Origin: Synechococcus sp. PROS-9-1 | GTDB taxonomy: Bacteria > Cyanobacteriota > Cyanobacteriia > PCC-6307 > Cyanobiaceae | DNA: 64,000 nucleotides | Assembly (NCBI RefSeq): GCF_014279775.1 | Contig: NZ_CP047961.1 | Coordinates: forward strand, 992,001 to 1,056,000 | Direction of reading: 5' to 3' | In this document: positions 1 through 8,013 of the stretch, piece after piece | How the letters are laid out: each line of letters starts with the position of its first letter | How positions within the stretch are numbered: the first letter of the stretch is position 1 | Notes under the pieces: model-generated | Database searches by the model: none | What the model saw: only the letters and a program-made list of their open reading frames with translations | Told to the model about the DNA's origin: nothing | Translations under genes and position numbers: made by a program

Positions 1-80
1 CCGTTGAGGATCACCCTGACAGCGTGTTCCCAAACATGAACTGACTCTTTGTTAAATTAAGGCGTCCTATTCACCCCGCA

Positions 81-167
81 CACCTGTCCGTTTCGGGTGC
101 TGGATGTTGTGCTCTGAGTTTTTGCTCACCACACGCCATACCTGACAGGTGGAGGCGAACCCGAAAC
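81..167 (+). promoter_or_regulatory. rpsB leader RNA with predicted H-type pseudoknot
   Basis: Two perfect complementary pairs interlock in the 5' leader of rpsB. CACCTGTC (81-88) pairs with GACAGGTG (144-151), and GTTTCGGGT (90-98) pairs with ACCCGAAAC (159-167). The order 5'A-5'B-3'A-3'B makes them a pseudoknot rather than nested hairpins. The purine tract GGAGG (151-155) lies at the end of the first stem and in the loop between the two 3' strands. It is about 23 bases from the ATG at 179, so folding of stem two could bring it nearer the start. Ribosomal protein S2 is known to autoregulate rpsB-tsf through a structured leader in gammaproteobacteria; a similar role here is inference. Confidence 0.6.
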
Positions 168-178
168 CCTAAACAAAC

Positions 179-895
179 ATGGCTGTCGTCACTCTCGCCG
201 AGATGATGGAAGCTGGTGCCCACTTTGGTCACCAGACCCGTCGTTGGAACCCCAAGATGTCGCGCTACATCTACTGCGCGCGCAACGGAGTTCACATTAT
301 TGATTTGGTGCAGACAGCTGTCTGCATGAACAACGCCTATAAGTGGGTGCGTTCAGCTGCGCGTAGCGGCAAGCGTTTCCTCTTCGTTGGCACCAAGAAG
401 CAGGCGTCTGAAGTTGTGGCTCAAGAAGCCCTTCGCTGCGGATCGTCCTACGTGAACCAGCGCTGGTTGGGCGGAATGCTCACCAACTGGACCACGATGA
501 AGGCCAGGATTGATCGTCTCAAAGACCTTGAGAGGATGGAATCGAGTGGTGCCATCGCGATGCGCCCCAAAAAAGAAGGTGCGGTTCTGCGTCGTGAACT
601 CGAGCGTCTGCAGAAGTACTTGGGTGGTCTCAAGAACATGCGTCGGATTCCCGATGTCGTGGTGCTTGTGGATCAGCGCCGTGAAACCAACGCAGTGCTT
701 GAGGCTCGCAAGCTCGACATCTCGTTGGTTTCGATGTTGGACACCAATTGCGACCCTGACTTATGTGAGGTGCCTATTCCTTGCAACGATGACGCGGTCC
801 GTTCGATTCAGCTGGTGTTGAGCCGTTTGGCTGATGCGATCAACGAAGGTCGTCATGGCGGCCAGGATGGCCGTGGCGATGATGGCCAGGGCTGA
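179..895 (+). CDS. rpsB: 30S ribosomal protein S2
   Basis: Component of the small ribosomal subunit, bound late on the back of the 30S particle and needed for S1 docking. The 238-residue product has the family's conserved blocks: [15 protein letters not shown] at about residues 13-27, FVGTKKQA at 69-76 and [12 protein letters not shown] at 93-104. The C-terminus is a short Gly/Asp/Gln tail after about residue 225, which is common in cyanobacterial S2. The ATG at 179 matches the family N-terminus, although no Shine-Dalgarno sits at the usual distance; the nearest is in the pseudoknot leader. It is followed by tsf, as in most bacteria. Confidence 0.98.
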   Translation: MAVVTLAEMMEAGAHFGHQTRRWNPKMSRYIYCARNGVHIIDLVQTAVCMNNAYKWVRSAARSGKRFLFVGTKKQASEVVAQEALRCGSSYVNQRWLGGMLTNWTTMKARIDRLKDLERMESSGAIAMRPKKEGAVLRRELERLQKYLGGLKNMRRIPDVVVLVDQRRETNAVLEARKLDISLVSMLDTNCDPDLCEVPIPCNDDAVRSIQLVLSRLADAINEGRHGGQDGRGDDGQG

Positions 896-921
896 TCATC
901 TGCCCTAGATGCTTAGTTTTC

Positions 922-949
922 GCCGCTGCGTGCTCATAGCCGTAGCGGC
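922..949 (+). promoter_or_regulatory. hairpin between rpsB and tsf
   Basis: GCCGCTGCG (922-930) pairs with CGTAGCGGC (941-949) to make a 9-bp stem (one G-U pair) with a 10-base loop. It lies in the 85-base gap between rpsB and tsf. No run of T follows, so it is not a classical intrinsic terminator. It could be a processing or partial-attenuation site that adjusts the S2 to EF-Ts ratio; that role is inference. Confidence 0.45.
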
Positions 950-980
950 ATTCTCATAGACCCCCCACTTAATTCACCTC

Positions 981-1637
981 ATGGCGGCCGTTTCAGCCAA
1001 GCTGGTTAAAGAACTGCGCGACAAAACTGGCGCAGGGATGATGGATTGCAAGAAAGCCCTGGGAGAAACCAGCGGTGATACGACGAAAGCCATTGAATGG
1101 CTTCGTCAGAAAGGCATCGCAAGTGCCGAAAAGAAATCAAGTCGTGCAGCTGCAGAAGGAGCGATTGGCAGTTACATCCACACGGGTGCTCGCGTGGGTG
1201 TGTTGCTAGAGCTCAACTGTGAGACTGATTTCGTCGCCCGTGGTGATCTCTTCCAGGGATTGCTTCGCGACGTGTCGATGCAAGTTGCAGCTTGCCCCAA
1301 CGTGGAATACGTCAGCACCGACGACATTCCTCAAGACATCATTGATCGTGAGAAATCGATCGAAATGGGTCGCGATGATCTGGATGGCAAGCCAGATCAG
1401 ATGAAGGCCAAGATTGTCGAAGGACGCATCGGCAAACGTTTGAAGGAATTGTCCTTGTTGGATCAACCTTTCATTCGTGACAGCTCAATGTCCGTGACCG
1501 ATTTGGTCAAGGAAGTGGCTGGAAAAATTGGTGAAAACGTCAAGGTTCGTCGCTTTACCCGATACACCCTTGGTGAAGGCATTGAAATCGAGCAGGTCGA
1601 CTTTGCTACGGAAGTGGCATCGATGACAAACAGCTGA
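981..1637 (+). CDS. tsf: Elongation factor Ts
   Basis: Guanine-nucleotide exchange factor that regenerates EF-Tu-GTP in the cytoplasm. The 218-residue product starts with the UBA-like N-terminal domain ([20 protein letters not shown], about residues 7-26). It then has the TDF motif in [11 protein letters not shown] (about 77-87), whose residues contact the EF-Tu Mg/nucleotide site. The length matches short cyanobacterial EF-Ts, which has a single core repeat. It lies 85 bases downstream of rpsB, the standard pairing, and the next gene begins two bases after its stop. Confidence 0.98.
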   Translation: MAAVSAKLVKELRDKTGAGMMDCKKALGETSGDTTKAIEWLRQKGIASAEKKSSRAAAEGAIGSYIHTGARVGVLLELNCETDFVARGDLFQGLLRDVSMQVAACPNVEYVSTDDIPQDIIDREKSIEMGRDDLDGKPDQMKAKIVEGRIGKRLKELSLLDQPFIRDSSMSVTDLVKEVAGKIGENVKVRRFTRYTLGEGIEIEQVDFATEVASMTNS

Positions 1638-1639
1638 TT

Positions 1640-2815
1640 TTGACGGCTGAGACTCACTCCACGAGCGGTTACGCCCCCAAGGAACAGTTGCGTCGGCTTC
1701 AAAAACGATGCCGACGTCTGGCTCCTTTGCTGTATCGAGAGCAAGCGCTTTATCTACAACTTCTCCGCAACCTCTTGTTGCCTAGCGTTCGCAATGCCCT
1801 CGGTCATCTCTTGTGTGAACGGGGACAGCGATTATCGCGGATGTCTTCGGAGCAACAGGCTGAACTTCAGCAGACTTTTGATGGACTGATACAACGCTGC
1901 TCCAGCCTGATGACTGTTGAGCAGCTCATGGATCTCGCCAGGCGTCTTCAGAAAGAAGCATCGGAGTTTCGCCAACAAGCCCAACGCGAGGTGAGCCAGT
2001 CTCTTCAGGCTGATGCTGAGAGTGAACCGCAAGAGATCAATCGTGGCGGGATTGAGTTGAGCCTTAGCCCTCCCATTGAGCATCCCGATCTTCTGGAGGG
2101 TTTGCTTCCAAGAATGGATGCTGCTGTGGTTGAGGACCCATCCATTGAGCCTGTGGAAGAACCGCCTCAGCCTGTTCAAGATCCGATTGATTCTGAGTCT
2201 TCTGCCGACGGCACGACGGCTGACTTTGATCTGTTGCGTTCCTTGTTTTTGATGGCTGGTGAGGCCATGCAGCAGGGTGATTCGACTAGCGAACCAGTGA
2301 GTTTTGAATCCGATGCCTCTCGACTTGGTGCATCCGTTGTCCCAGCAAATCAGCTGGAGGAGGAATTGCTCCCCTCGATGCCTGTTGAGTTATTGAACTG
2401 GCTTGACGGACAGGACGCTGCCTTAAGCCGCAGGATTCGAAATTTGTCCCATGCCCTCAATGTTGAGTTGCTGAGAGCAGGTTTGGTGAGCAGCCTTCTT
2501 CCCACCACGCTTCTTGATGCTGCGATCGCTGGACAGCTGCAGGCGCTTCCATCGCCCTCGAATCTTTTACGGCTCAAGCTTCCCTTGCCCATTCCCTCTC
2601 AAGATCAGTCGTTGGACATCCTCAGCGTTTTGGTGAGGTCCGCTGATCTTGAATATGACAACGGTTCGCTTCGGCATAGCCGGTACCGATTGCGCCAACA
2701 TCGCAGCAATCTGCTCACAATGGTGCAGCAGCAGCGGCATTGGCAAAGCCGTCTTACCAGTCTGGAGGTGCAGAGTCAGTGGTGGCCCAATCCGCCGACG
2801 ACAGCTCAGGACTGA
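1640..2815 (+). CDS. Conserved hypothetical protein between tsf and recG
   Basis: Not recognised. The 391-residue product has a Leu/Arg/Gln-rich N-terminal half that looks helical or coiled-coil (about residues 15-135). An acidic Pro/Glu/Ser linker follows (about 140-190), then a second helical region (about 250-380) rich in Leu and Arg. No signal peptide or membrane segment is visible. The TTG start is two bases after the tsf stop, and the 3' end overlaps the start of recG by about 34 bases, so translational coupling in a tsf-X-recG operon is likely. The position suggests a housekeeping role in picocyanobacteria, but the function cannot be read from sequence. Confidence 0.8.
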   Translation: MTAETHSTSGYAPKEQLRRLQKRCRRLAPLLYREQALYLQLLRNLLLPSVRNALGHLLCERGQRLSRMSSEQQAELQQTFDGLIQRCSSLMTVEQLMDLARRLQKEASEFRQQAQREVSQSLQADAESEPQEINRGGIELSLSPPIEHPDLLEGLLPRMDAAVVEDPSIEPVEEPPQPVQDPIDSESSADGTTADFDLLRSLFLMAGEAMQQGDSTSEPVSFESDASRLGASVVPANQLEEELLPSMPVELLNWLDGQDAALSRRIRNLSHALNVELLRAGLVSSLLPTTLLDAAIAGQLQALPSPSNLLRLKLPLPIPSQDQSLDILSVLVRSADLEYDNGSLRHSRYRLRQHRSNLLTMVQQQRHWQSRLTSLEVQSQWWPNPPTTAQD

Positions 2816-5313
2816 CCCCGGCGTTGGATCGTCAGGGCTTGGAATGTTTTCTTGTCTGGCTTCGCCCGCTGCAGCAGTCCCTCTCCTTAGAAGCGGATAA
2901 GGGATTTCTCGATCTTCAAGGTCGTCATGAACGGTTTCATACCTTCTTGAGCCGCCAATTGGCAACGCCACCCCCGGTGACTTTGCCCAATGACAGCTTG
3001 GTGCGTCTGCAGGCTTTAGCAACTGACTTTGCTGCGTATCCCGAACTCGGTGATGCCGGTCGCCGCAGGCTCGTCACTGGTACGCGGCAGTGGCTTCACG
3101 GTTTGCGCGCTCGCCTGGAGCCATCGGCACCGATGGCCGCCCCGCGGATCAGGGTCTCGCCGTCTCCAGAGGCTTCCGGTGGATCTGCTGCCTTACCTTT
3201 CACGCTCGATTTGGAGTCACCGCTTGCCAGGGTTCATGGGATTGGTCCCAAGTTGGCGGAACGTCTAGCAAGCCTGGGTCTGCTTGTCGTTCGGGATTTG
3301 ATTCAGCACTACCCGCGCGACTACGTCGATTACTCCGCCTTACGCAGAATTGAGGCGTTGGAGGCTGGAGAAACCGCAACGATTGTGGCCACGGTGCGTC
3401 GATCCCATGGATTCACCAGTCCTCGCAACCCCAATCTTTCGATTATTGAGTTGCAGCTTCAAGACCCCACCGGTCGCATCAAGGTGACGCGATTTTTGGC
3501 AGGGAAACGATTTAGTAATCCTGCGTACCTGCATGGCCAGACCCGTCAGTACCCCGCTGGCGCCACCGTGGCGGTGAGTGGTTTGGTCAAAAGTGGGCCG
3601 TATGGCGTCAGCTTTCAAGATCCCATCATTGAGGTGATGGAGAGCGCCAACGCACCGTTGCGTTCTCGCCAGATCGGCCGGTTGTTGCCTGTGTACCCCC
3701 TCACCGAAGGGCTCACTGCCGATCGTTTCCGAAGCTTGGTGGAAGCGGTTTTGCCCGCTGTTCGTCTTTGGCCTGACCCCCTGCCTGCGTCGCGCCGTGA
3801 AGCGCGAGGCTTGCTGGCTCGCGATCAAGCGTTGGTGGCCATCCATCGACCGGAAACCAGTGAGCAACTGCAGCAAGCGCGTCATCGCTTGGTGTTTGAC
3901 GAATTCCTACTCCTTCAGCTCAGCTTGATGCAACGCAGAGCCGCCCTGCGTCAGCGCTCAGCGCCTGTGCTCCTTGGGGGCTTGGAAAGCGATGGATTGG
4001 TCGGTCGCTTTCTGTCTCTTCTCCCGTTTGAACTCACGGGTGCTCAGAAGCGGGTGCTCTCGGACATTGAACAGGATCTGGAGCGCCCCGAACCGATGGC
4101 GCGGCTCGTACAAGGGGATGTGGGAAGCGGAAAAACCGTTGTGGCAATTGCTGCTCTGCTGCGTGCGGTGGAAGCTGGGTGGCAAGGAGCCTTGATGGCG
4201 CCAACAGAGGTTTTGGCCGCGCAGCACTACCGCAGTCTGTGTAGTTGGTTGCCTCCACTGCACGTCAGCGTCGAGCTGCTTACTGGTTCAACCTCACGTC
4301 GCAGCCGACGGCAAATTTTGAGCGATCTCTCCGGTGGCACCTTGCGCATTCTTGTGGGAACCCACGCCCTCTTGGAGGATCCAGTCGAGTTCGAACGTCT
4401 GGGATTGGTGGTGGTTGATGAGCAACATCGCTTTGGAGTGCGTCAACGCAACCGTCTTCTCGACAAGGGACTGCAACCCCATTTGCTCACGATGACCGCC
4501 ACACCGATTCCGCGAACCTTGGCGCTTTCGCTCCATGGTGATCTCGACGTGAGTCAGATCGATGAACTACCTCCGGGTCGAACGCCGATTCGCACCAAGG
4601 TTGTGAAGAGCTCTGAGCGTGAGGAGGCCTATCAACTCATTCGTGAACAGGTGCTTCAGGGGCAGCGCATTTATGTGGTGCTTCCCTTGGTGGAGGAATC
4701 AGAAAAGGTTGATCTGCGTTCAGCGGTTGATGTGCATCGTCAGCTCTCGGAGGAGGTGTTTCCAGAGTTCAATGTTGGTCTGCTGCATGGCCGATTAGCC
4801 AGTGCTGAGAAGCAGGCCGTGATTGCTGATTTTGCTGGCGGTGCCACGCAGATTTTGGTCTCTACAACCGTGGTGGAAGTGGGGGTGGATGTTCCTGAAG
4901 CCAGTGTGATGGTGATTGATCATGCCGATCGGTTTGGCTTGGCTCAGTTGCACCAGTTGCGGGGAAGGGTGGGCCGTGGAGCAGCTGCGTCTTACTGCTT
5001 ACTCGTGAACGACAGCCGTAATCCTTTGGCCAGACAACGCCTTGAAGTTTTAGTCCGTTCCAATGATGGATTTGAGATTGCTGAGATGGACCTTCGCTTT
5101 CGAGGTCCTGGTCAGGTGCTGGGTACCCGTCAATCGGGTTTGCCCGATTTGGCGCTCGCCAGCCTGGCGGACGATGGCTCTGTCTTGGAGGAAGCCAGGG
5201 ATGAGGCGGCGAGCATCCTGAAGGAGGATCCCGACCTCAAGTCTTACGAGCAAATGCGTGAGTTGTTGGAACAGCAACGCAAGCGAGCTGCAGCAGCTGT
5301 GCAACTCAATTAG
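2782..5313 (+). CDS. recG: ATP-dependent DNA helicase RecG
   Basis: Remodels stalled replication forks and branch-migrates Holliday junctions. The product is about 843 residues. It has an N-terminal cyanobacterial extension, the wedge OB-fold domain (around GIGPKLAERLASLGL and the following YPRDYVDY), and the helicase core. The core carries Walker A GDVGSGKT at about residue 443, motif II DEQH at about 545, and the late motif QLRGRVGRG. It is longer than E. coli RecG (693 aa) because of the extra N-terminal region, as in other cyanobacteria. I chose the GTG at 2782; a TTG at 2740 is also open. It overlaps the preceding gene, consistent with co-transcription. Confidence 0.95.
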   Translation: MAQSADDSSGLTPALDRQGLECFLVWLRPLQQSLSLEADKGFLDLQGRHERFHTFLSRQLATPPPVTLPNDSLVRLQALATDFAAYPELGDAGRRRLVTGTRQWLHGLRARLEPSAPMAAPRIRVSPSPEASGGSAALPFTLDLESPLARVHGIGPKLAERLASLGLLVVRDLIQHYPRDYVDYSALRRIEALEAGETATIVATVRRSHGFTSPRNPNLSIIELQLQDPTGRIKVTRFLAGKRFSNPAYLHGQTRQYPAGATVAVSGLVKSGPYGVSFQDPIIEVMESANAPLRSRQIGRLLPVYPLTEGLTADRFRSLVEAVLPAVRLWPDPLPASRREARGLLARDQALVAIHRPETSEQLQQARHRLVFDEFLLLQLSLMQRRAALRQRSAPVLLGGLESDGLVGRFLSLLPFELTGAQKRVLSDIEQDLERPEPMARLVQGDVGSGKTVVAIAALLRAVEAGWQGALMAPTEVLAAQHYRSLCSWLPPLHVSVELLTGSTSRRSRRQILSDLSGGTLRILVGTHALLEDPVEFERLGLVVVDEQHRFGVRQRNRLLDKGLQPHLLTMTATPIPRTLALSLHGDLDVSQIDELPPGRTPIRTKVVKSSEREEAYQLIREQVLQGQRIYVVLPLVEESEKVDLRSAVDVHRQLSEEVFPEFNVGLLHGRLASAEKQAVIADFAGGATQILVSTTVVEVGVDVPEASVMVIDHADRFGLAQLHQLRGRVGRGAAASYCLLVNDSRNPLARQRLEVLVRSNDGFEIAEMDLRFRGPGQVLGTRQSGLPDLALASLADDGSVLEEARDEAASILKEDPDLKSYEQMRELLEQQRKRAAAAVQLN

Positions 5314-5400
5314 CTATGCATTGGATCAACAGCGCATGCGCGATGCGTCGCCACTAAGAAACTGGCAATCTGCTGACAGCGTTTTCATTGTCTTTTCACC

Positions 5401-6144
5401 ATGCAGCGTCCATGGCATTCGGTCTCGATTGACGATTGCGGTGAATCCTTGCGACCGCTGCGCTCTGTGCTGACCTGCATGGAGCCACATCCCTATGTGT
5501 CATTGGGGGCGCCCTACGGGAATGGAGCAGACCCCTTTTGTCTTCGTCAAGGAGTGAGGAGCCGTTTGCTCGCTGCTCAAGTTCATCTTCAAGGAATCAC
5601 GATGGGGACTGGACTCCACCCACTTCGTTTTGGAATTTTCGATGCTTGGCGTCCTGTGTCCGTTCAAGCCTTCATGGTGAACCACGCCATTGAGCAGGAG
5701 TGTGCACGCCAAGGGATTGATCCGGAGGATTCAGAACAGCTGAATCGTTTGGAAAGCGTTCGCTCTGAGGTGGCACGGTTTTGGGCTCCACCAAGTTCTG
5801 ATTTTTTGATACCGCCGCCCCACAGCACCGGTGCTGCTGTGGATCTCACTCTCATTGATGCAAAGGGCAGCCCCTTGGATATGGGGGGGGAAATCGATGC
5901 GATCGGACCGGAGTCTTTGCCGCTTCACCATGCTGATGCAGCAGTGGAGCATCCTGATGGGACCGCTGCTTTATTTCATAGCCGTCGTTGTTTGCTGCAT
6001 CGTGTGCTGAGTCAGGCGGGATTTGTGCGTCACCCGAATGAGTGGTGGCACTTCAGTTTTGGTGATCAGCTTTGGGCTTGGACCGTTCAAGCAGATCGTG
6101 CCATCTATGGACGGGTTCCAGAGTTATTCAGCTTGGAACCTTGA
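5401..6144 (+). CDS. VanX-type D-alanyl-D-alanine dipeptidase
   Basis: Peptidase M15D family: zinc-dependent hydrolysis of D-Ala-D-Ala, or related recycling of cell-wall peptides. The zinc site is complete in the 247-residue product: H141 and D148 in PHSTGAAVDL, and E214-x-x-H217 in HPNEWWHF. The conserved active-site arginine is in FDAWRP (R84). No signal peptide is visible, so it is probably cytoplasmic. No vanH/vanA/vanR/vanS neighbours are present, so glycopeptide resistance is unlikely and dipeptide turnover is more plausible. It converges on the sulfite reductase gene, the two 3' ends overlapping by about 17 bases. Confidence 0.88.
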   Translation: MQRPWHSVSIDDCGESLRPLRSVLTCMEPHPYVSLGAPYGNGADPFCLRQGVRSRLLAAQVHLQGITMGTGLHPLRFGIFDAWRPVSVQAFMVNHAIEQECARQGIDPEDSEQLNRLESVRSEVARFWAPPSSDFLIPPPHSTGAAVDLTLIDAKGSPLDMGGEIDAIGPESLPLHHADAAVEHPDGTAALFHSRRCLLHRVLSQAGFVRHPNEWWHFSFGDQLWAWTVQADRAIYGRVPELFSLEP

Positions 6145-7885
6145 GCATCTCTTGAACGGTGGCATCACCAAGTTTGGTGATGTGTTCGCCAAAGCCACGC
6201 CGCCCTCCAGCATCTTTCCAACTCTGAAGCAAGGGTTCGATCGTTGTTTCAAGGTCTTCAAGAGGCATCTTCTGTAGGAACGGACGAGCCAGCTGCTGCA
6301 AATTGGCGCTGCCACCTAGCCAGAGCTGATATTGGTTGACGCCGCTTCCTACAAGACCAAGTTCGGCCATGTAAGGACGGGCGCATCCATTTGGGCACCC
6401 GGTCATGCGGACAAGAATGGATTTCTTGATCTCTAATTGATTGAGCTGGGAATCCAGTCTTTCAAGTACATCGGGAAGAACTCTTTCCGATTCGGTGACG
6501 GCCAGTCCGCAGGTGGGTAAGGCTGGACAGGCAAGGGCATGGCGAACAAGAGGAGGGACCTCTGCTGGCAGTTCAAACCCTAATTCGGCTAGCTCACTTT
6601 TAATGGATGATTTTTGACTGGAGCCGATGTTGCAAAGAAGTAAATCTTGATTTGGGGTGAGTCTTATTTCCAACTGATATCTTTCAACAATGGAGCGAAT
6701 TCCTGCCTTGACCTTTCCTTCAAGCCGGCCGCACATGAAGGGGAGACCCACAAACCATAGCCCTGGCTTTTGGCGGTTCCACCCCAGGTAATCCATTAGT
6801 TTTGCAGGTGGTTCATTGATCAAGCTTTTAATTTCTTTTTTGAAATAGTCTTTGATCAAGGTTTCGCAAAACCACTTAATTCCACGATTGTGCAAAAGAT
6901 ATTTCATGCGAGCATGCTTTCTAACTTCGCGATCTCCATGGTCTCTTTGCAACGCCATGATTGATTGCAGTAGGTCAAAGATATTCTCGGCTTCTACATA
7001 ACCCAAGGGATCGGCGATTCGTGCAAAAGTATCCTCTTGATTATGCGTTCTTCCTAGGCCTCCACCCACATAAACATTGCATCCGCGCATGCTTCCGTTC
7101 TTGTTTGTGAATAGAACGAGCCCGATGTCTTGCGTCAGTAGATCGACTGAGTTGTCTCCAGGTACGGTAACGGCAACTTTGAATTTTCTAGGAAGGTATG
7201 TATCGCCATAAATTGGTTCATCCTTGCTTCCCGAAAAAATACCTTCATCGAACTGTCGTTCGCGGGCTTTCTTGACAGGCTTTGCGGGCTTGAATCGATA
7301 ACTAAGGTCACCATCAACCCACATGTCTAAGTAAGAACCCTCAGCTGCTTTTGGGCTCAGTAGATCAGCAATCTCGTCAGCAAGTTTTCTGGCAGCTGGG
7401 TATCCATTATTTTCAAATGGAGCTGCTGGTGCCATAACATTTCTATTGATATCACCACAGGCAGCTAGAGTAGATCCCAGATTTTTAATGATTGTGCCAA
7501 TCACTGTTTTAAGGTCTGCCTTGGGGATGCCATGCATTTGAAAGGCTTGGCGTGTTGTGATGCGTAGTGTTCCGTTTCCGTACTGATTGGAAAGGTCATC
7601 GAGAGCCGAAAAAAGTTGTACCGGTACTCTTCCTCCTGGATTCCTAAGGCGAAGCATCATCTGCCAGCACTTAATTTTATCCGTTTTTCTTAATTCTCTA
7701 TGATTCTGTTGGTAGCTCCCATGAAATTTAAGGAGCTGAACTGCGTCCTCACTAAAGCGAATCTCTTCATTACTCAGCTCTGTTAATAAGGGTTCTCGAA
7801 GATGCCCGCTGTAGAGCTTTCGCTTTTCAGCCTTAGACAGAGCTGTGTCGATTGATTCTGTAGGTATTGAAGGGCCATCAAGCAT
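6128..7885 (-). CDS. sir: Ferredoxin-dependent assimilatory sulfite reductase
   Basis: Reduces sulfite to sulfide with six electrons from ferredoxin for cysteine synthesis. The product is about 585 residues from ATG 7885. The siroheme/4Fe-4S ligands are present: C-x5-C in ACPALPTCGLA and C-x3-C in TGCPNGCARPY. The conserved N-terminal segment is SGHLREPLLTEL, followed by the substrate-site region with TLRITTRQAFQMHG. The extended C-terminus fits Sir better than nitrite reductase. The frame stays open to a TTG at 7993, but that would leave only 20 bases to the divergent glyS start. The ATG at 7885 leaves room for promoters for both genes. Confidence 0.93.
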   Translation of the reverse strand: MLDGPSIPTESIDTALSKAEKRKLYSGHLREPLLTELSNEEIRFSEDAVQLLKFHGSYQQNHRELRKTDKIKCWQMMLRLRNPGGRVPVQLFSALDDLSNQYGNGTLRITTRQAFQMHGIPKADLKTVIGTIIKNLGSTLAACGDINRNVMAPAAPFENNGYPAARKLADEIADLLSPKAAEGSYLDMWVDGDLSYRFKPAKPVKKARERQFDEGIFSGSKDEPIYGDTYLPRKFKVAVTVPGDNSVDLLTQDIGLVLFTNKNGSMRGCNVYVGGGLGRTHNQEDTFARIADPLGYVEAENIFDLLQSIMALQRDHGDREVRKHARMKYLLHNRGIKWFCETLIKDYFKKEIKSLINEPPAKLMDYLGWNRQKPGLWFVGLPFMCGRLEGKVKAGIRSIVERYQLEIRLTPNQDLLLCNIGSSQKSSIKSELAELGFELPAEVPPLVRHALACPALPTCGLAVTESERVLPDVLERLDSQLNQLEIKKSILVRMTGCPNGCARPYMAELGLVGSGVNQYQLWLGGSANLQQLARPFLQKMPLEDLETTIEPLLQSWKDAGGRRGFGEHITKLGDATVQEMLKVPS

Positions 7886-8013
7886 CCGATCACGCCCTGC
7901 TTCTTGCGTCCCTGAGGTTGTCGTCAAACCTTCGTTCACGGAATCAAGGGATAGGTCTTTTGAAACTAGCGAAGCGGCTTCCAATACAGTCAATTCCTAC
8001 ATATCCAATCGGC

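Noticed and set aside
71-295. Minus-strand 74-residue frame over the rpsB start
   Set aside because: Antisense to rpsB and its leader; no family features.
510-821. Alternative frame of 103 residues inside rpsB
   Set aside because: Shadow of the real S2 frame, which has all conserved blocks.
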